A stretch of 64,000 nucleotides of DNA from Kitasatospora herbaricolor. GTDB taxonomy: Bacteria > Actinomycetota > Actinomycetes > Streptomycetales > Streptomycetaceae. Positions 16,882 to 24,588 of the stretch are shown piece by piece. Within the stretch, counting starts at the first letter, position 1. Every line of letters starts with the position of its first letter. Location of the stretch: NCBI RefSeq assembly GCF_030813695.1, contig NZ_JAUSVA010000002.1, positions 744,001 to 808,000 on the forward strand. Direction: 5' to 3'. Below the pieces are notes generated by a model, which worked only from the letters and a program-made list of their open reading frames with translations, had not been told where the DNA came from and did no database searches. The translations under genes and the position numbers were made by a program.

Positions 16882-16947
16882 ACCAGGTCACGGCAGTGCG
16901 CCCGGGCGAATCACGTCACGGCAGTGCGCCCGGGCTTGATCACGCTC
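16861..16947 (+). repeat. Three tandem 28-29 bp repeats at the 3' end of the DUF3040 gene
   Basis: The unit begins ACGGCAGTGCGCCCGGGC and recurs at 16861, 16890 and 16918 with few changes. The first copy encodes the last six residues and stop of the DUF3040 protein. Each unit carries the GCCCGGGC palindrome. Confidence 0.75.
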
Positions 16948-17013
16948 GCCCGCCGGGGTGGCGTGACGCCGACGGCCGCACGTCCGCCGGCTGGCACGGG
17001 CGCCGGTGACCGG

Positions 17014-17036
17014 CCGATGCACCAACGATGCGAGTG
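17014..17036 (+). promoter_or_regulatory. Phased direct repeat, copy 2 (upstream of the 94-aa membrane protein gene)
   Basis: CCGATGCACCA-ACGATGCGAGT, two 11-base units, 70 bases before the ATG at 17107. Confidence 0.6.
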
Positions 17037-17106
17037 ACGCGATCCGGGCAGCGCTCCCAGGCTGGAGGAACGGCGCATCACCGCACCGCTGACCCTCGGA
17101 GGAATC

Positions 17107-17391
17107 ATGAACATCGTCCGTCGGCTCCACGAAGCAGGGCTGACCAGCGAGCAGGCCTACGCCGCGGCGTTCGGATCCATCGGCCTGTCCCTGGTCAGCT
17201 GGCTCGCGTCGATGAAGGCCGAACAGGCCGGCGTCGAGCGGGCCGACCGGTGGGGCATCTTCGTGGGTGAGTGGGCACCCACCTTCTTCGGGCTCGGCCT
17301 GGCACTCGCCGGGTACGAGAAGGAGACGCCGGCCGCGGCCAGGGGCTCACGCAGCGCCTGGCTCGAGGACCCGGCCCGGAAGGCCGGGTGA
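17107..17391 (+). CDS. Small membrane protein, unknown function
   Basis: 94 residues. An amphipathic N-terminus (MNIVRRLHEAGLTSEQAYAA) precedes two short hydrophobic segments (FGSIGLSLVSWLASM and TFFGLGLALAGYE) and a charged tail. GGAGG sits six bases before the ATG. It is a single gene ended by a strong hairpin and carries copy 2 of the phased repeat in its promoter, which places it with the MerR/photolyase set. The sequence does not match a family I know. Confidence 0.75.
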   Translation: MNIVRRLHEAGLTSEQAYAAAFGSIGLSLVSWLASMKAEQAGVERADRWGIFVGEWAPTFFGLGLALAGYEKETPAAARGSRSAWLEDPARKAG

Positions 17392-17427
17392 CGTGCCGAC
17401 CGGCTGACCCGGCCACCCCGCCGATCC

Positions 17428-17453
17428 GGCCCCGCAGCCGAGCCTGCGGGGCC
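17428..17453 (+). terminator. Hairpin after the 94-aa membrane protein gene
   Basis: GGCCCCGCAG and CTGCGGGGCC form a perfect 10-bp stem with a CCGAGC loop, 37 bases past the stop. Confidence 0.7.
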
Positions 17454-17581
17454 GGCCCTTGCCCGTCCACGGGCGACGGCCGGGAGCCGGTCCGGGCCGG
17501 GAGCCGGTCCGGCTGCGGGGCGGACCGCCGTCCTCGTAGGGTGCGAAAGTCAGCCGCACCCTACGGAAGGACGTCGCAGCC

Positions 17582-18388
17582 GTGGACCGGAACACCCCCG
17601 TCCTGACCGGTGTCCGCAACTTCCGGGACGTCGGCGGGCTGCCGGCAGCCGACGGGCGGGCCGTCCGGCACGGTCTGCTGTTCCGCAGCGGGCACCTCGC
17701 GCACGCGACCCCCGAGGACGTGGCGGCGCTGGCCGGACTGGGCCTGCGCTCCGTCATCGACCTGCGCGGGACGGCCGACCTCCGGGCTGAGCGGAGGGAC
17801 GTCCCCGTCCCCGGCAGCACCCACCGCTCGATCGCCCTCACCGACCCGGCCGCCGGCCCCAAGTTCCACGGCCTGTTGCGGGAGGGGGACCTGGCCACCC
17901 TGCGGGCGGAGCTCGGCCACGGCGGCGGCGAGGCCCGGATGATCGCCGCCTACCGCAACCGGGTGGTGACCCGCACGGGGGAGCACGCACTGATCCTCCG
18001 GTCGCTGGCCGAGCCGGACGGGCTGCCCGCACTCGTCCACTGCTCGGCCGGCAAGGACCGCGCGGGCTGGGCGATCGCCGTCGTCCTGCTTGCCCTGGGC
18101 GTCCCCGAGGAGGCGATCCTGGCGGACTACCTGGCCAGCAACGGCCCGGCCCAGGCCTACCGGTTCCGGCGGGCCGACGGCACCGTCCCCGAACCCGGCT
18201 CCGAGCTGTGGACCTTGCTGCGCCCCGTCTTCGAGGCCCGCCCCGAGTACCTGCGGGCCGCCTGGGACGCCGTGCGCGAGCACTGGCCCGACCCGGAGGC
18301 CTACCTGCGGGACGGCCTGGGCCTCACCGGGGAAAGCCGGCGACGGCTGCGGGAACTGCTGCTCACCGACGTGCGCCTTGAGGCCTGA
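17582..18388 (+). CDS. Tyrosine-protein phosphatase (PTPB / Y_phosphatase3 family)
   Basis: 268 residues. GVRNFRDVGGL at the N-terminus and the P-loop HCSAGKDRAGW (C154, R160) define the atypical dual-specificity/tyrosine phosphatases related to Mycobacterium PtpB. SVIDLRGTADLRAER is the conserved strand before the active site. It is cytosolic, with no signal peptide, and removes phosphate from Tyr/Ser/Thr or phosphoinositides. GTG at 17582 has GGAAGGA about ten bases upstream. It is monocistronic between two hairpin-bounded units. Physiological targets cannot be inferred. Confidence 0.87.
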   Translation: MDRNTPVLTGVRNFRDVGGLPAADGRAVRHGLLFRSGHLAHATPEDVAALAGLGLRSVIDLRGTADLRAERRDVPVPGSTHRSIALTDPAAGPKFHGLLREGDLATLRAELGHGGGEARMIAAYRNRVVTRTGEHALILRSLAEPDGLPALVHCSAGKDRAGWAIAVVLLALGVPEEAILADYLASNGPAQAYRFRRADGTVPEPGSELWTLLRPVFEARPEYLRAAWDAVREHWPDPEAYLRDGLGLTGESRRRLRELLLTDVRLEA

Positions 18389-18432
18389 TCAGCGAGCCTG
18401 CCGGGGGGCTCCTGGTGTCGTCGGCACGGTGA

Positions 18433-18446
18433 CCGTCATCTGACGG
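18433..18446 (+). promoter_or_regulatory. CCGTCA-N2-TGACGG element, copy A
   Basis: CCGTCATCTGACGG, a 14-base palindrome followed by GATCC. About 24 bases beyond is GAGGGTGG. Its downstream flank aligns well with that of copy B (34769). It points toward the WhiB-like gene. Confidence 0.6.
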
Positions 18447-18795
18447 ATCCGCGGGCGCCCGACCCGGCGCGAGGGTGGTCGTGCCGAAGTACGCCGGCTC
18501 CGGCGGGCCCGGGCCCGGTGCCCGGCCACCCGGGCCGTCCACCGTCACCAGTGCCTCCGGAGGATCCGTGACCACCGCACCGACCCGCCCCGCCCCCAGG
18601 ACCGCCACCGCCGGTGGCACCGGCGCGGGACACCGCCTCGTCCGCACCCCGGCCCCGGCCGGACCGGCCGCCCCACGCGAGCGCCCTCGATCGTCGCCTT
18701 CCCCGGACCGGGCACCCGGGACCGCACCCGTGGGCCGCCGTCCGAGCGGCCCGCGCCTGGGCGGCGACCGGCGGAACGCCGGGGACGCGCCGCCG

Positions 18796-19044
18796 GTGGC
18801 GCCCACGCCGGAGATGTGGGCCTGGCAGAGTTCGGCCGCCTGCCGGGGCATGGACAGCTCCGTCTTCTTCGCAGCGCCCGACGAACGGACCGACGCCAAG
18901 CAGGGACGTGAGGAGGCCGCCCGCAGGGTCTGCGCGCGACGCCCGGTACGTGACGCCTGCGCCGACTTCGCCCTGCGCACCCGGGAGGGCCACGGGGTGT
19001 GGGGCGGCCTGACCGAGAAGGAACGCGCCCCGCGGCGGCGGTGA
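18796..19044 (+). CDS. WhiB-like protein missing one iron-sulfur cysteine
   Basis: 82 residues from GTG at 18796 (ATG at 18814 and GTGs at 18730 and 18475 are alternatives; no good ribosome site decides). AACRGMDSSVFF, REEAARRVCARRPVRDAC and GVWGGLTEKER are the Wbl landmarks. Wbl proteins bind a [4Fe-4S] cluster through four Cys in the pattern C...C-x2-C-x5-C. Here C16, C46 and C55 remain but the third position is R49 (codon CGC), one transition away from TGC. Either the gene is decaying or the protein binds a cluster with another ligand or none. A copy of the CCGTCA element lies upstream. Confidence 0.68.
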   Translation: MAPTPEMWAWQSSAACRGMDSSVFFAAPDERTDAKQGREEAARRVCARRPVRDACADFALRTREGHGVWGGLTEKERAPRRR

Positions 19045-19089
19045 GGGACGGGCCGGCGCGGGCCTTGGCGCCGCACCGGGTCCGCCCGG

Positions 19090-19560
19090 GGGAGGCCGGG
19101 GCGGACCGGACGGGGCGTCAGGCGGACCGCCGCGGACAGCACGGCGAGGTGGCCGGTGCCGTCGAGGACGGCCAGGAGCAGCAGGTTCCGGGTGGCGGCG
19201 GGCAGGTCGCGGACGCGGGTGAGGAAGGGACGCGGGTGAGGAAGAGGGACCGCAGGCGTCCCGCCGAGCGGCAGGACGGCCGACGGGATGCCCCGGGCGC
19301 CGGCTGGTCCTGGCGCGGGGCGTGAGGGAGTTCGAGCAGCGCCAGGGGGTTGCCCTGAACGGTGTCGAGCAGGCGTCGGCGGACCGGAGACGTTCGCCGG
19401 CCGTCCGGCGGGCGACGAATCCGAGGACGGCGGCGCCGGCGCGGTCCACCCACGGCAGATCGTCCACGACGAGCAGCACGGGGCCTCGACGGCGGCCGCC
19501 GTGAGCAGGACCAGGGCGGCGTTGCAGACGGCGAAGCGCTCCGGCGGGGCGCCGGCCGGG
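19090..19560 (-). pseudogene. Remnant of a large LuxR-family (LAL, AAA-type) regulator, central part
   Basis: Read on the minus strand, pieces of the LAL ATPase domain appear in order but in different frames: ERFAVCNAALVLLTAAAVEA (19500-19560), LLVVDDLPWVDRAGAAVLGF (Walker B, 19410-19480), LLDTVQGNPLALLELPHA (19315-19370) and TRVRDLPAATRNLLLLAVLD (19150-19215). The Walker A region, TPR part and C-terminal HTH are absent. At least three frameshifts separate the pieces. It is a dead fragment between the WhiB-like and MFS genes. Confidence 0.65.
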
Positions 19561-19754
19561 AGCGGGCGGGGGCGAGCCGGGGTGCGCGGGCCGCCCGTGC
19601 TGCCACCGTGCGCCCCGTCCACCCCGTCCGTCCCTCCGCCGTCGCGAGGGGCCGGCCCAGGACGCGGGGCGTGCCCCGGCGGGCGTGGCCCGGGGCCCGC
19701 CCCGGCCGTGCCCCGCCGGGCCACGGGCCCGTCGGCGGGGCTCCGGCCGGTCAC

Positions 19755-21296
19755 TCAGGCGACCCGCGAGCGGGCGTCCGCCTGCTTCGCCGGGCGGTCC
19801 GGGACGGCCTGGCCCGCGGTGGCCGCCCGGCGCTGCTGGAGCAGCAGGGCCAGTAGGGCGCCCACCGCCAGGGCCGGGGCGATCCGCAGGAAGGCGCCAC
19901 CGGTGGCGTGGGCGAACGCGGCCCGCGCGAGGTCCTGGGCGTGGGCCGGGAGCTGGGCGAGGGACTCCGGCCGTGAGGGGTCGAAGCCACCGGTGCGCGG
20001 CAGGTCGTGGGTGCGGGTGGCGAAGTCCGCGGTGAGCAGGGCGCCGAAGACCGCGACCCCGAAAGCGGCGCCGACGGACCGGGCGAAGGTGACCACGGCG
20101 CTCGCGGCGCCGAGGTCCGCCACGGGGACGGAGTTCTGGACGGCGGTGAGCACGACCATCGGGACCATGCCGATGCCGACACCGGTGATCAGGAAGTAGC
20201 CGCTCAGGACGACGGTGCCGGTGCCCGCGCCGACGGTGGACAGCAGGACCAGTCCGGCCAGGTTGACGACCAGTCCGGAGACCAGGATCAGGCGCAGGCG
20301 TCCGGCGTTCGCCGCCCAGCGCGCGGCGAGGGACTGGCTGAGCACGAGGCCGACGACCAGCGGCAGCATGTGCACGCCGGAGAGGGCCGCCGAGACGCCG
20401 TCGACGATCTGCAGGTAGGTGGGCAGGTACACCAGGACGCTGAACATCGCCGCGTTGGCCGCGAAGCCGATCAGCGAGGAGAGCACCACCGTGCGGGAGG
20501 TGAGCATGGTGACCGGCAGGACGGGGGCGGCGGCGCGGCGTTCGAGGGGGACGAACAGGGCGGCGAGCACGACGGTGGCGGCGGTCAGGCCGAGGATCGC
20601 GGGCGAGGTCCGGCCCCAGCGGCCGGCGAACGAGGTGACCAGCACCAGGCCGGTGGCGATGGCGGCCAGGACCAGGGCGCCGGCGTAATCGACGGGAGCC
20701 CTGGTGCCGCGCACGGCCGCGGGGAGTGCCCGGGCGGCGACCACGAGCGCCACGATGCCGATCGGCAGGTTGACCAGGAAGGCCCAGCGCCAGGAGAGCT
20801 GGTCGGTGAAGACCCCGCCGAGCAGCGGCCCGATGATGCTGGCGACGCCGTACACGGAGCCGAACAGGCTCTGGTAGCGGCCGCGCCGTTCGGGCGCGAC
20901 GATGTCACCGACCAGGGCGAAGGTCAGGACGATCATGCCGCCGCCGCCCACGCCCTGCAGGACCCGGGCGCCGATCAGCTGGGGCAGGTCCTGCGCGAGG
21001 CCGCAGGCCACGGACGCCGCGAGGAACACGGCGGTGGCGGCCAGGTAGAGCCGCTTGCGGCCGAACATGTCGCCGAGCTTGCCCCAGAGCGGGGTGACGG
21101 CGGTCGAGGCCAGCAGGTAGCCGGCGCTGACCCAGGCGATGTCGTCGAACCCGTCGAGGTCGGCGGCTATCCGCGGCAGCGCGGTGGAGACGATGGTCTG
21201 GTCGAGGGCCGCGAGCAGCACCGCGAGGACGAGGGCGCTCATCGCGGCTGGGACGCCGCGGGTCCTGGGCGCCTGGGCGGGGTGTTCCCTGGGCAT
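19755..21296 (-). CDS. MFS drug efflux transporter, DHA2 (EmrB/QacA) family
   Basis: 513 residues, 14 predicted transmembrane segments. Motifs: LDQTIVSTALPRIAADL (TM1), GKLGDMFGRKRLYL (motif A), ASIIGPLLGGVF (motif C). It exports hydrophobic compounds using the proton gradient. It follows an aldehyde dehydrogenase gene in the same direction with a 125-base gap containing a hairpin, so partial co-transcription is possible but not tight coupling. It is distinct from the first MFS protein in the window (only family-level similarity). ATG at 21296 has AGGATCACC upstream. Substrate unknown. Confidence 0.88.
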   Translation of the reverse strand: MPREHPAQAPRTRGVPAAMSALVLAVLLAALDQTIVSTALPRIAADLDGFDDIAWVSAGYLLASTAVTPLWGKLGDMFGRKRLYLAATAVFLAASVACGLAQDLPQLIGARVLQGVGGGGMIVLTFALVGDIVAPERRGRYQSLFGSVYGVASIIGPLLGGVFTDQLSWRWAFLVNLPIGIVALVVAARALPAAVRGTRAPVDYAGALVLAAIATGLVLVTSFAGRWGRTSPAILGLTAATVVLAALFVPLERRAAAPVLPVTMLTSRTVVLSSLIGFAANAAMFSVLVYLPTYLQIVDGVSAALSGVHMLPLVVGLVLSQSLAARWAANAGRLRLILVSGLVVNLAGLVLLSTVGAGTGTVVLSGYFLITGVGIGMVPMVVLTAVQNSVPVADLGAASAVVTFARSVGAAFGVAVFGALLTADFATRTHDLPRTGGFDPSRPESLAQLPAHAQDLARAAFAHATGGAFLRIAPALAVGALLALLLQQRRAATAGQAVPDRPAKQADARSRVA

Positions 21297-21375
21297 GGCA
21301 GGTGATCCTGTCGGTCGAGGAAGCGCCGGGCCGCAGGTTCGCGGCCGGTGGCGGCGGGGACGGGACGGGGCCCGG

Positions 21376-21404
21376 GGGCGGCGGCGGCCGAGCTGCCGCC
21401 GCCC
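21376..21404 (-). terminator. Hairpin between aldehyde dehydrogenase and MFS genes
   Basis: GGGCGGCGGC and GCCGCCGCCC pair over a 9-base loop, 18 bases beyond the dehydrogenase stop in its direction of transcription. Confidence 0.5.
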
Positions 21405-21421
21405 GGACCACGGGTCGTGCG

Positions 21422-22864
21422 TCAGAGGGTGATGGTCTTGTACTCGGTGTAGGTGCCGAGGCCGACGGCGCCGTACTCGCGGCCGGTGCCGCTGGCCTTG
21501 AAGCCGCCGAACGGGCCGTCGAAGCCGACGGCGGCGCCGTTGACGGTCACCGTCCCGGTGCGGATGCGGCGGGCGACCTCCAGCGCGTGCTCCTCGCTCG
21601 CGGACCAGACACCGCCCGACAGGCCGTACTCGGAGTCGTTGGCGATCCGGACGGCGTCGTCCTCGTCCTCGTAGGCGATGACCACCAGGACCGGGCCGAA
21701 GATCTCCTCCTGGGCGATGCGCATGGAGTTGTCGACGTCGGCGAAGAGGGTCGGGGTGACGTAGTAGCCGTCCTCCAGCCCTTCGGGAACCTGCGGGCCG
21801 CCGGTGACCAGGCGGGCGCCCTCCTCGATGCCGAGGGCGATGTACTGGCGGACGCGCTCCTGCTGGTCGCGGCGGATCATCGGCCCGATGAAGGTGTCGG
21901 GGTCGGTGGGATCACCGACCTTGAGGGACTCGACGAGCTCCTTCAGTCCGGCGACGACCTCCGCGTAGCGGCTGCGCGGGGCCAGGACGCGGGTCTGCGC
22001 GATGCAGGATTCGCCGTTGTTGAGCAGGGAGGAGAACTTGAGGCCCTGGACCGCCCGCCGGATGTCGGCGTCGGGCAGGATGACGGCGGCCGACTTGCCG
22101 CCCAGCTCCAGGCTGACGCGCTTGAGCTGTTCACCGGCGATCGAGGCGATCCGCCGGCCGGCCTGGGTGGAGCCGGTGAAGGCGATCTTGTCGACGTCCG
22201 GGTGCGAGACCAGGTACTCGCTGGTCTCCCGGTCGGCCGGCAGGATGCTGACCACTCCCCCGGGCAGTCCGACCTGCTCCAGCAGGTCGGCGAGCAGGCC
22301 CATGCTCAGTGAGTTCTCCGGGGAGGCCTTCAGGACCACCGAGTTGCCCGCCAGCAGCGCCGGGATGATCTTGGCGGTGGCGGCGGAGAAAGGCGAGTTC
22401 CACGGGATCACCGCGGCCACCACGCCCACCGCCTCGCGGCGCACCACGCTCCGCACCGGCGAGGCCGGGTCGGAGGGGGTCAGGGTCTGCTCCCACCCGA
22501 ACTCCTCGGCGGCCTTCAGGTAGGCGTTGGCCTGGCGGGTCAGGCCCGCCTGGCCGGCCCTGGTGAACCAGCCCGCCGAGCCGTTCTCGGCCGCGATCAG
22601 CCGGGCGATCCGCTCCGCGTTCTTCTCCCGCAGTTCGTTGAAGTGCCGCAGCACCGCCACCCGTTCCAGCGGCGGGGTCTCGCGCCAGGCGCCCTCGTCG
22701 AAGGCGGCGCGGGCGGCGGCCACGGCGCGGTCCACGTCGGCCGGCCGGGCCTGCGCGGCCCTGCCGATCACCGTCCCGTCGTGCGGGGACCGGATGTCCA
22801 GCGGTTCGGCGTCGCTCGGCTCGGTCCAGGCACCCGCGATGAAGAGCCGGTCGTAGATGATCAT
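21422..22864 (-). CDS. Aldehyde dehydrogenase (NAD(P)-dependent, ALDH superfamily)
   Basis: 480 residues, full length. AVIPWNSPF and KASPENS bind cofactor; LELGGKSAAVILPDAD carries the general-base Glu; NNGESCIAQTR holds the catalytic Cys (about C287); EEIFGPVLVVI and GGFKASGTGREYG are further signatures. It oxidises aldehydes to acids in the cytoplasm. ATG at 22864 has GGAGAGAG five bases upstream. A 30-base dyad 38 bases upstream of the start is probably the binding site of an aldehyde- or substrate-responsive regulator that is not in the window. The MFS gene follows, which could point to a detoxification pair. Confidence 0.92.
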   Translation of the reverse strand: MIIYDRLFIAGAWTEPSDAEPLDIRSPHDGTVIGRAAQARPADVDRAVAAARAAFDEGAWRETPPLERVAVLRHFNELREKNAERIARLIAAENGSAGWFTRAGQAGLTRQANAYLKAAEEFGWEQTLTPSDPASPVRSVVRREAVGVVAAVIPWNSPFSAATAKIIPALLAGNSVVLKASPENSLSMGLLADLLEQVGLPGGVVSILPADRETSEYLVSHPDVDKIAFTGSTQAGRRIASIAGEQLKRVSLELGGKSAAVILPDADIRRAVQGLKFSSLLNNGESCIAQTRVLAPRSRYAEVVAGLKELVESLKVGDPTDPDTFIGPMIRRDQQERVRQYIALGIEEGARLVTGGPQVPEGLEDGYYVTPTLFADVDNSMRIAQEEIFGPVLVVIAYEDEDDAVRIANDSEYGLSGGVWSASEEHALEVARRIRTGTVTVNGAAVGFDGPFGGFKASGTGREYGAVGLGTYTEYKTITL

Positions 22865-22901
22865 GTCTCTCTCCTGCACTCTCTCGTTTTCTGTCACATC
22901 A

Positions 22902-22931
22902 ATGTAGCACTTAATGCGGCTATAGCTACAT
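22902..22931. promoter_or_regulatory. Inverted-repeat operator upstream of the aldehyde dehydrogenase gene
   Basis: ATGTAGC (22902-22908) and GCTACAT (22925-22931) are perfect inverted arms separated by 16 AT-rich bases. The whole patch is much AT-richer than its surroundings, as expected for the promoter. Confidence 0.5.
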
Positions 22932-22987
22932 GCCTGCCGGCTGTAGACAGCTTTCCGCCATCCCCGTGGGGTACCTGAGGGCATCAC

Positions 22988-23377
22988 GTGACCACGCGAC
23001 CCGCCCGGGACGGCCGCGACGGGAGGGCCCGTGCCATCGGCTCCGGCGACGACCGCGTGACCCCCGGGGCCCGGGGCTCGGACCCCGGGGCCAGTGGGAA
23101 TCCGTCCGACGTGGACCTCGTCCCGGGCACCCGCACCGGCGAGGTCGCCGCGCTGGGCGCGCTGCTCGAACGCCACCGGGCCGGGATCCGCGCCGTGGCG
23201 GTGAGTCTCCTGGGCAATGCACCCGACGCGGACGACGCCGTCCAGGACGCCTCGTTGATCGCGCTGCGGCGGATCGGCGACCTACGGCAACCCGACCGGC
23301 AACCCGACTCCGTCGGCGGGTGGTTGCGCGTCCTGCAGGTGTTCGCAGCAGGGCACACCCATGGGGCAACCCGATGA
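22988..23377 (+). pseudogene. Truncated ECF sigma factor (region 2 only)
   Basis: 129 codons. EVAALGALLERHRAGIRAVA followed by LLGNAPDADDAVQDASLIAL matches sigma-70 region 2 (core and -10 binding), reaching the SVGGWLR segment, after which a short unrelated tail leads to a stop. Region 4 (-35 recognition, about 100 residues) is absent. The first 45 residues are Gly/Asp/Arg-rich. The stop TGA overlaps the ATG of the next truncated gene (ATGA). It may still be translated, but cannot act as a normal sigma factor. It is divergent from the aldehyde dehydrogenase. Confidence 0.6.
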
Positions 23378-23499
23378 CCGACCAACCGTCCGACCTGCTG
23401 TCGCGCGGGGCCCACGAGATCCTGCTCGACGGCCTGACGCAGCGCTACCACGTGTACGGGTCGGGGCCCTTCTGTCCGGCCGTACCCGGCGGACCGGGA
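23374..23499 (+). pseudogene. N-terminal fragment of an alpha/beta hydrolase
   Basis: The first ~42 codons (MTDQPSDLLSRGAHEILLDG, then TQRYHVYGSGP and PGGPG) match the start of alpha/beta hydrolases up to the oxyanion-hole strand, where HPGGPG is normal. Similarity then stops: no nucleophile elbow or catalytic His follows. The start codon overlaps the stop of the truncated sigma gene, suggesting a former operon that lost its middle and end. Confidence 0.55.
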
Positions 23500-23667
23500 G
23501 AACCTGCGGTGACGAACGGGCTCCTGGGCACGGGGGTGTTCCTCTCAGCAGCCGACCGGAAGGTCGTGGGGCCGCAGGCGCGGGCCCTTGTCGGCCCGCG
23601 CACGACGTCGGACCGGGCCCGCCGACGGGGAGGGACGACCGACGGGGAGGGGCGGCGCCGCCGGCCC

Positions 23668-24147
23668 TCAGTCCTCCGTCGGCCGGTGGCGGTCGTCGAG
23701 CAGCCCCGAGATGAATCCGTCCCAGTCCAGGGATTCGCCCTCGGCCTGCGCCGACACGATCGCGTAGGTCGCCTCGAGCCAGTTCACCAGGGCCGTTACG
23801 GGCAGCTCCAGCACGGCGCTGGACCGCCGCGACGCCAGCAGGAGGAAGGCGGCCTCGCCCTCCCTACCCGGCGCCGGCCACACCTGCACCTGGCCTTCGC
23901 CGCTCTCCTCGAACAGCCCTTGGTGGAGCAGTTCCCGGCCTATCCGCCACACGACACCCGGGCCACGGGTCGGCACCAGGGTCACGGACACGATCATGGG
24001 CGTGGCCGGTTCGAAGCGTAGCTCCGCCCGGACGGGCCGCCAGGCGTAGCCGTCCAGCACCCGCTTGACCAGCAGGGTCAGCACCGGCACGTCCTGGGGC
24101 CGGGGCCCCGTGCGCCGCTCCCGGAGGCCGTACTGTTCGCCGTCCAT
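23668..24147 (-). CDS. SsgA-family sporulation/cell division regulator (SALP)
   Basis: 159 residues. RPVRAELRFEPATPMIVSVT, VVWRIGRELLHQGLFE and VQVWPAPGREGEAAFLLLAS follow the SsgA pattern, as do SSAVLELPVTALVNWLEATY and a final LDWDGFISGLL. SsgA-like proteins occur only in morphologically complex actinobacteria, and steer septum placement and wall remodelling during sporulation. AAGGGGA lies eight bases before the ATG. Another SsgA-like gene is 4 kb away. Both carry the CCGTCA-type element close upstream, here as copy E 70 bases before the start. Which SALP subtype it is cannot be told. Confidence 0.87.
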   Translation of the reverse strand: MDGEQYGLRERRTGPRPQDVPVLTLLVKRVLDGYAWRPVRAELRFEPATPMIVSVTLVPTRGPGVVWRIGRELLHQGLFEESGEGQVQVWPAPGREGEAAFLLLASRRSSAVLELPVTALVNWLEATYAIVSAQAEGESLDWDGFISGLLDDRHRPTED

Positions 24148-24216
24148 GGCGGGTTCCCCTTCTGCAGAGCGATTTCGTCAGCCCTGACTGTCGCCTACGG
24201 GCGCGGCGCGCGACAT

Positions 24217-24230
24217 CAGTCACTTGACGA
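24217..24230 (-). promoter_or_regulatory. CCGTCA-N2-TGACNG element, copy E
   Basis: Minus-strand TCGTCAAGTGACTG followed by ATGTCGCG, 70 bases before the SsgA-like start at 24147 and pointing to it. Confidence 0.55.
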
Positions 24231-24386
24231 CGAGCCCGTACCGGTCATGGCGGGCTCCTGCCGTTCCGTGCCCGCTTCTCGCCTTCCGCCGCCTGCACGG
24301 GCGGCCGGCCGCGGCTCCGGCGTTCCCGGCATCCGGGCATCCACCCTGCCCGCCCGTGTCCCAGGGGAGACGGTGCCTGCGCCCGA

Positions 24387-24400
24387 CCGTCAACTGACTG
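24387..24400 (+). promoter_or_regulatory. CCGTCA-N2-TGACNG element, copy D
   Basis: CCGTCAACTGACTG followed by ATGTCGCGGG; about 20 bases beyond lies AGAGTGAG. It points to the secreted hydrolase gene at 24589. Confidence 0.6.
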
Positions 24401-24588
24401 ATGTCGCGGGCCCGCACGGGCGGAAGAGTGAGATGCGCCGGCCCGGTGGACCGGCCCCCGCCAGGTCCGCCCCGGGACTCCGTACGCCAGGCGGGGCACA
24501 GGTGGGGCGCGGCCCGTCGCAGACGGGAATGCCCCGGAGACCCCTGCTCGGCACCGAGGGCACCTCCGCATCACACGAAAGGCATCAC

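Larger units (their letters stand above)
24148..24588. other. Divergent control region between SsgA-like and hydrolase genes
   Basis: No gene. It contains two facing-away copies of the CCGTCA element (24217-24230 minus, 24387-24400 plus). A third near-palindrome, TCGTCAGCCCTGACTG, lies at about 24178. The two copies share the extended sequence TGACTGATGTCGCG. Confidence 0.5.
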
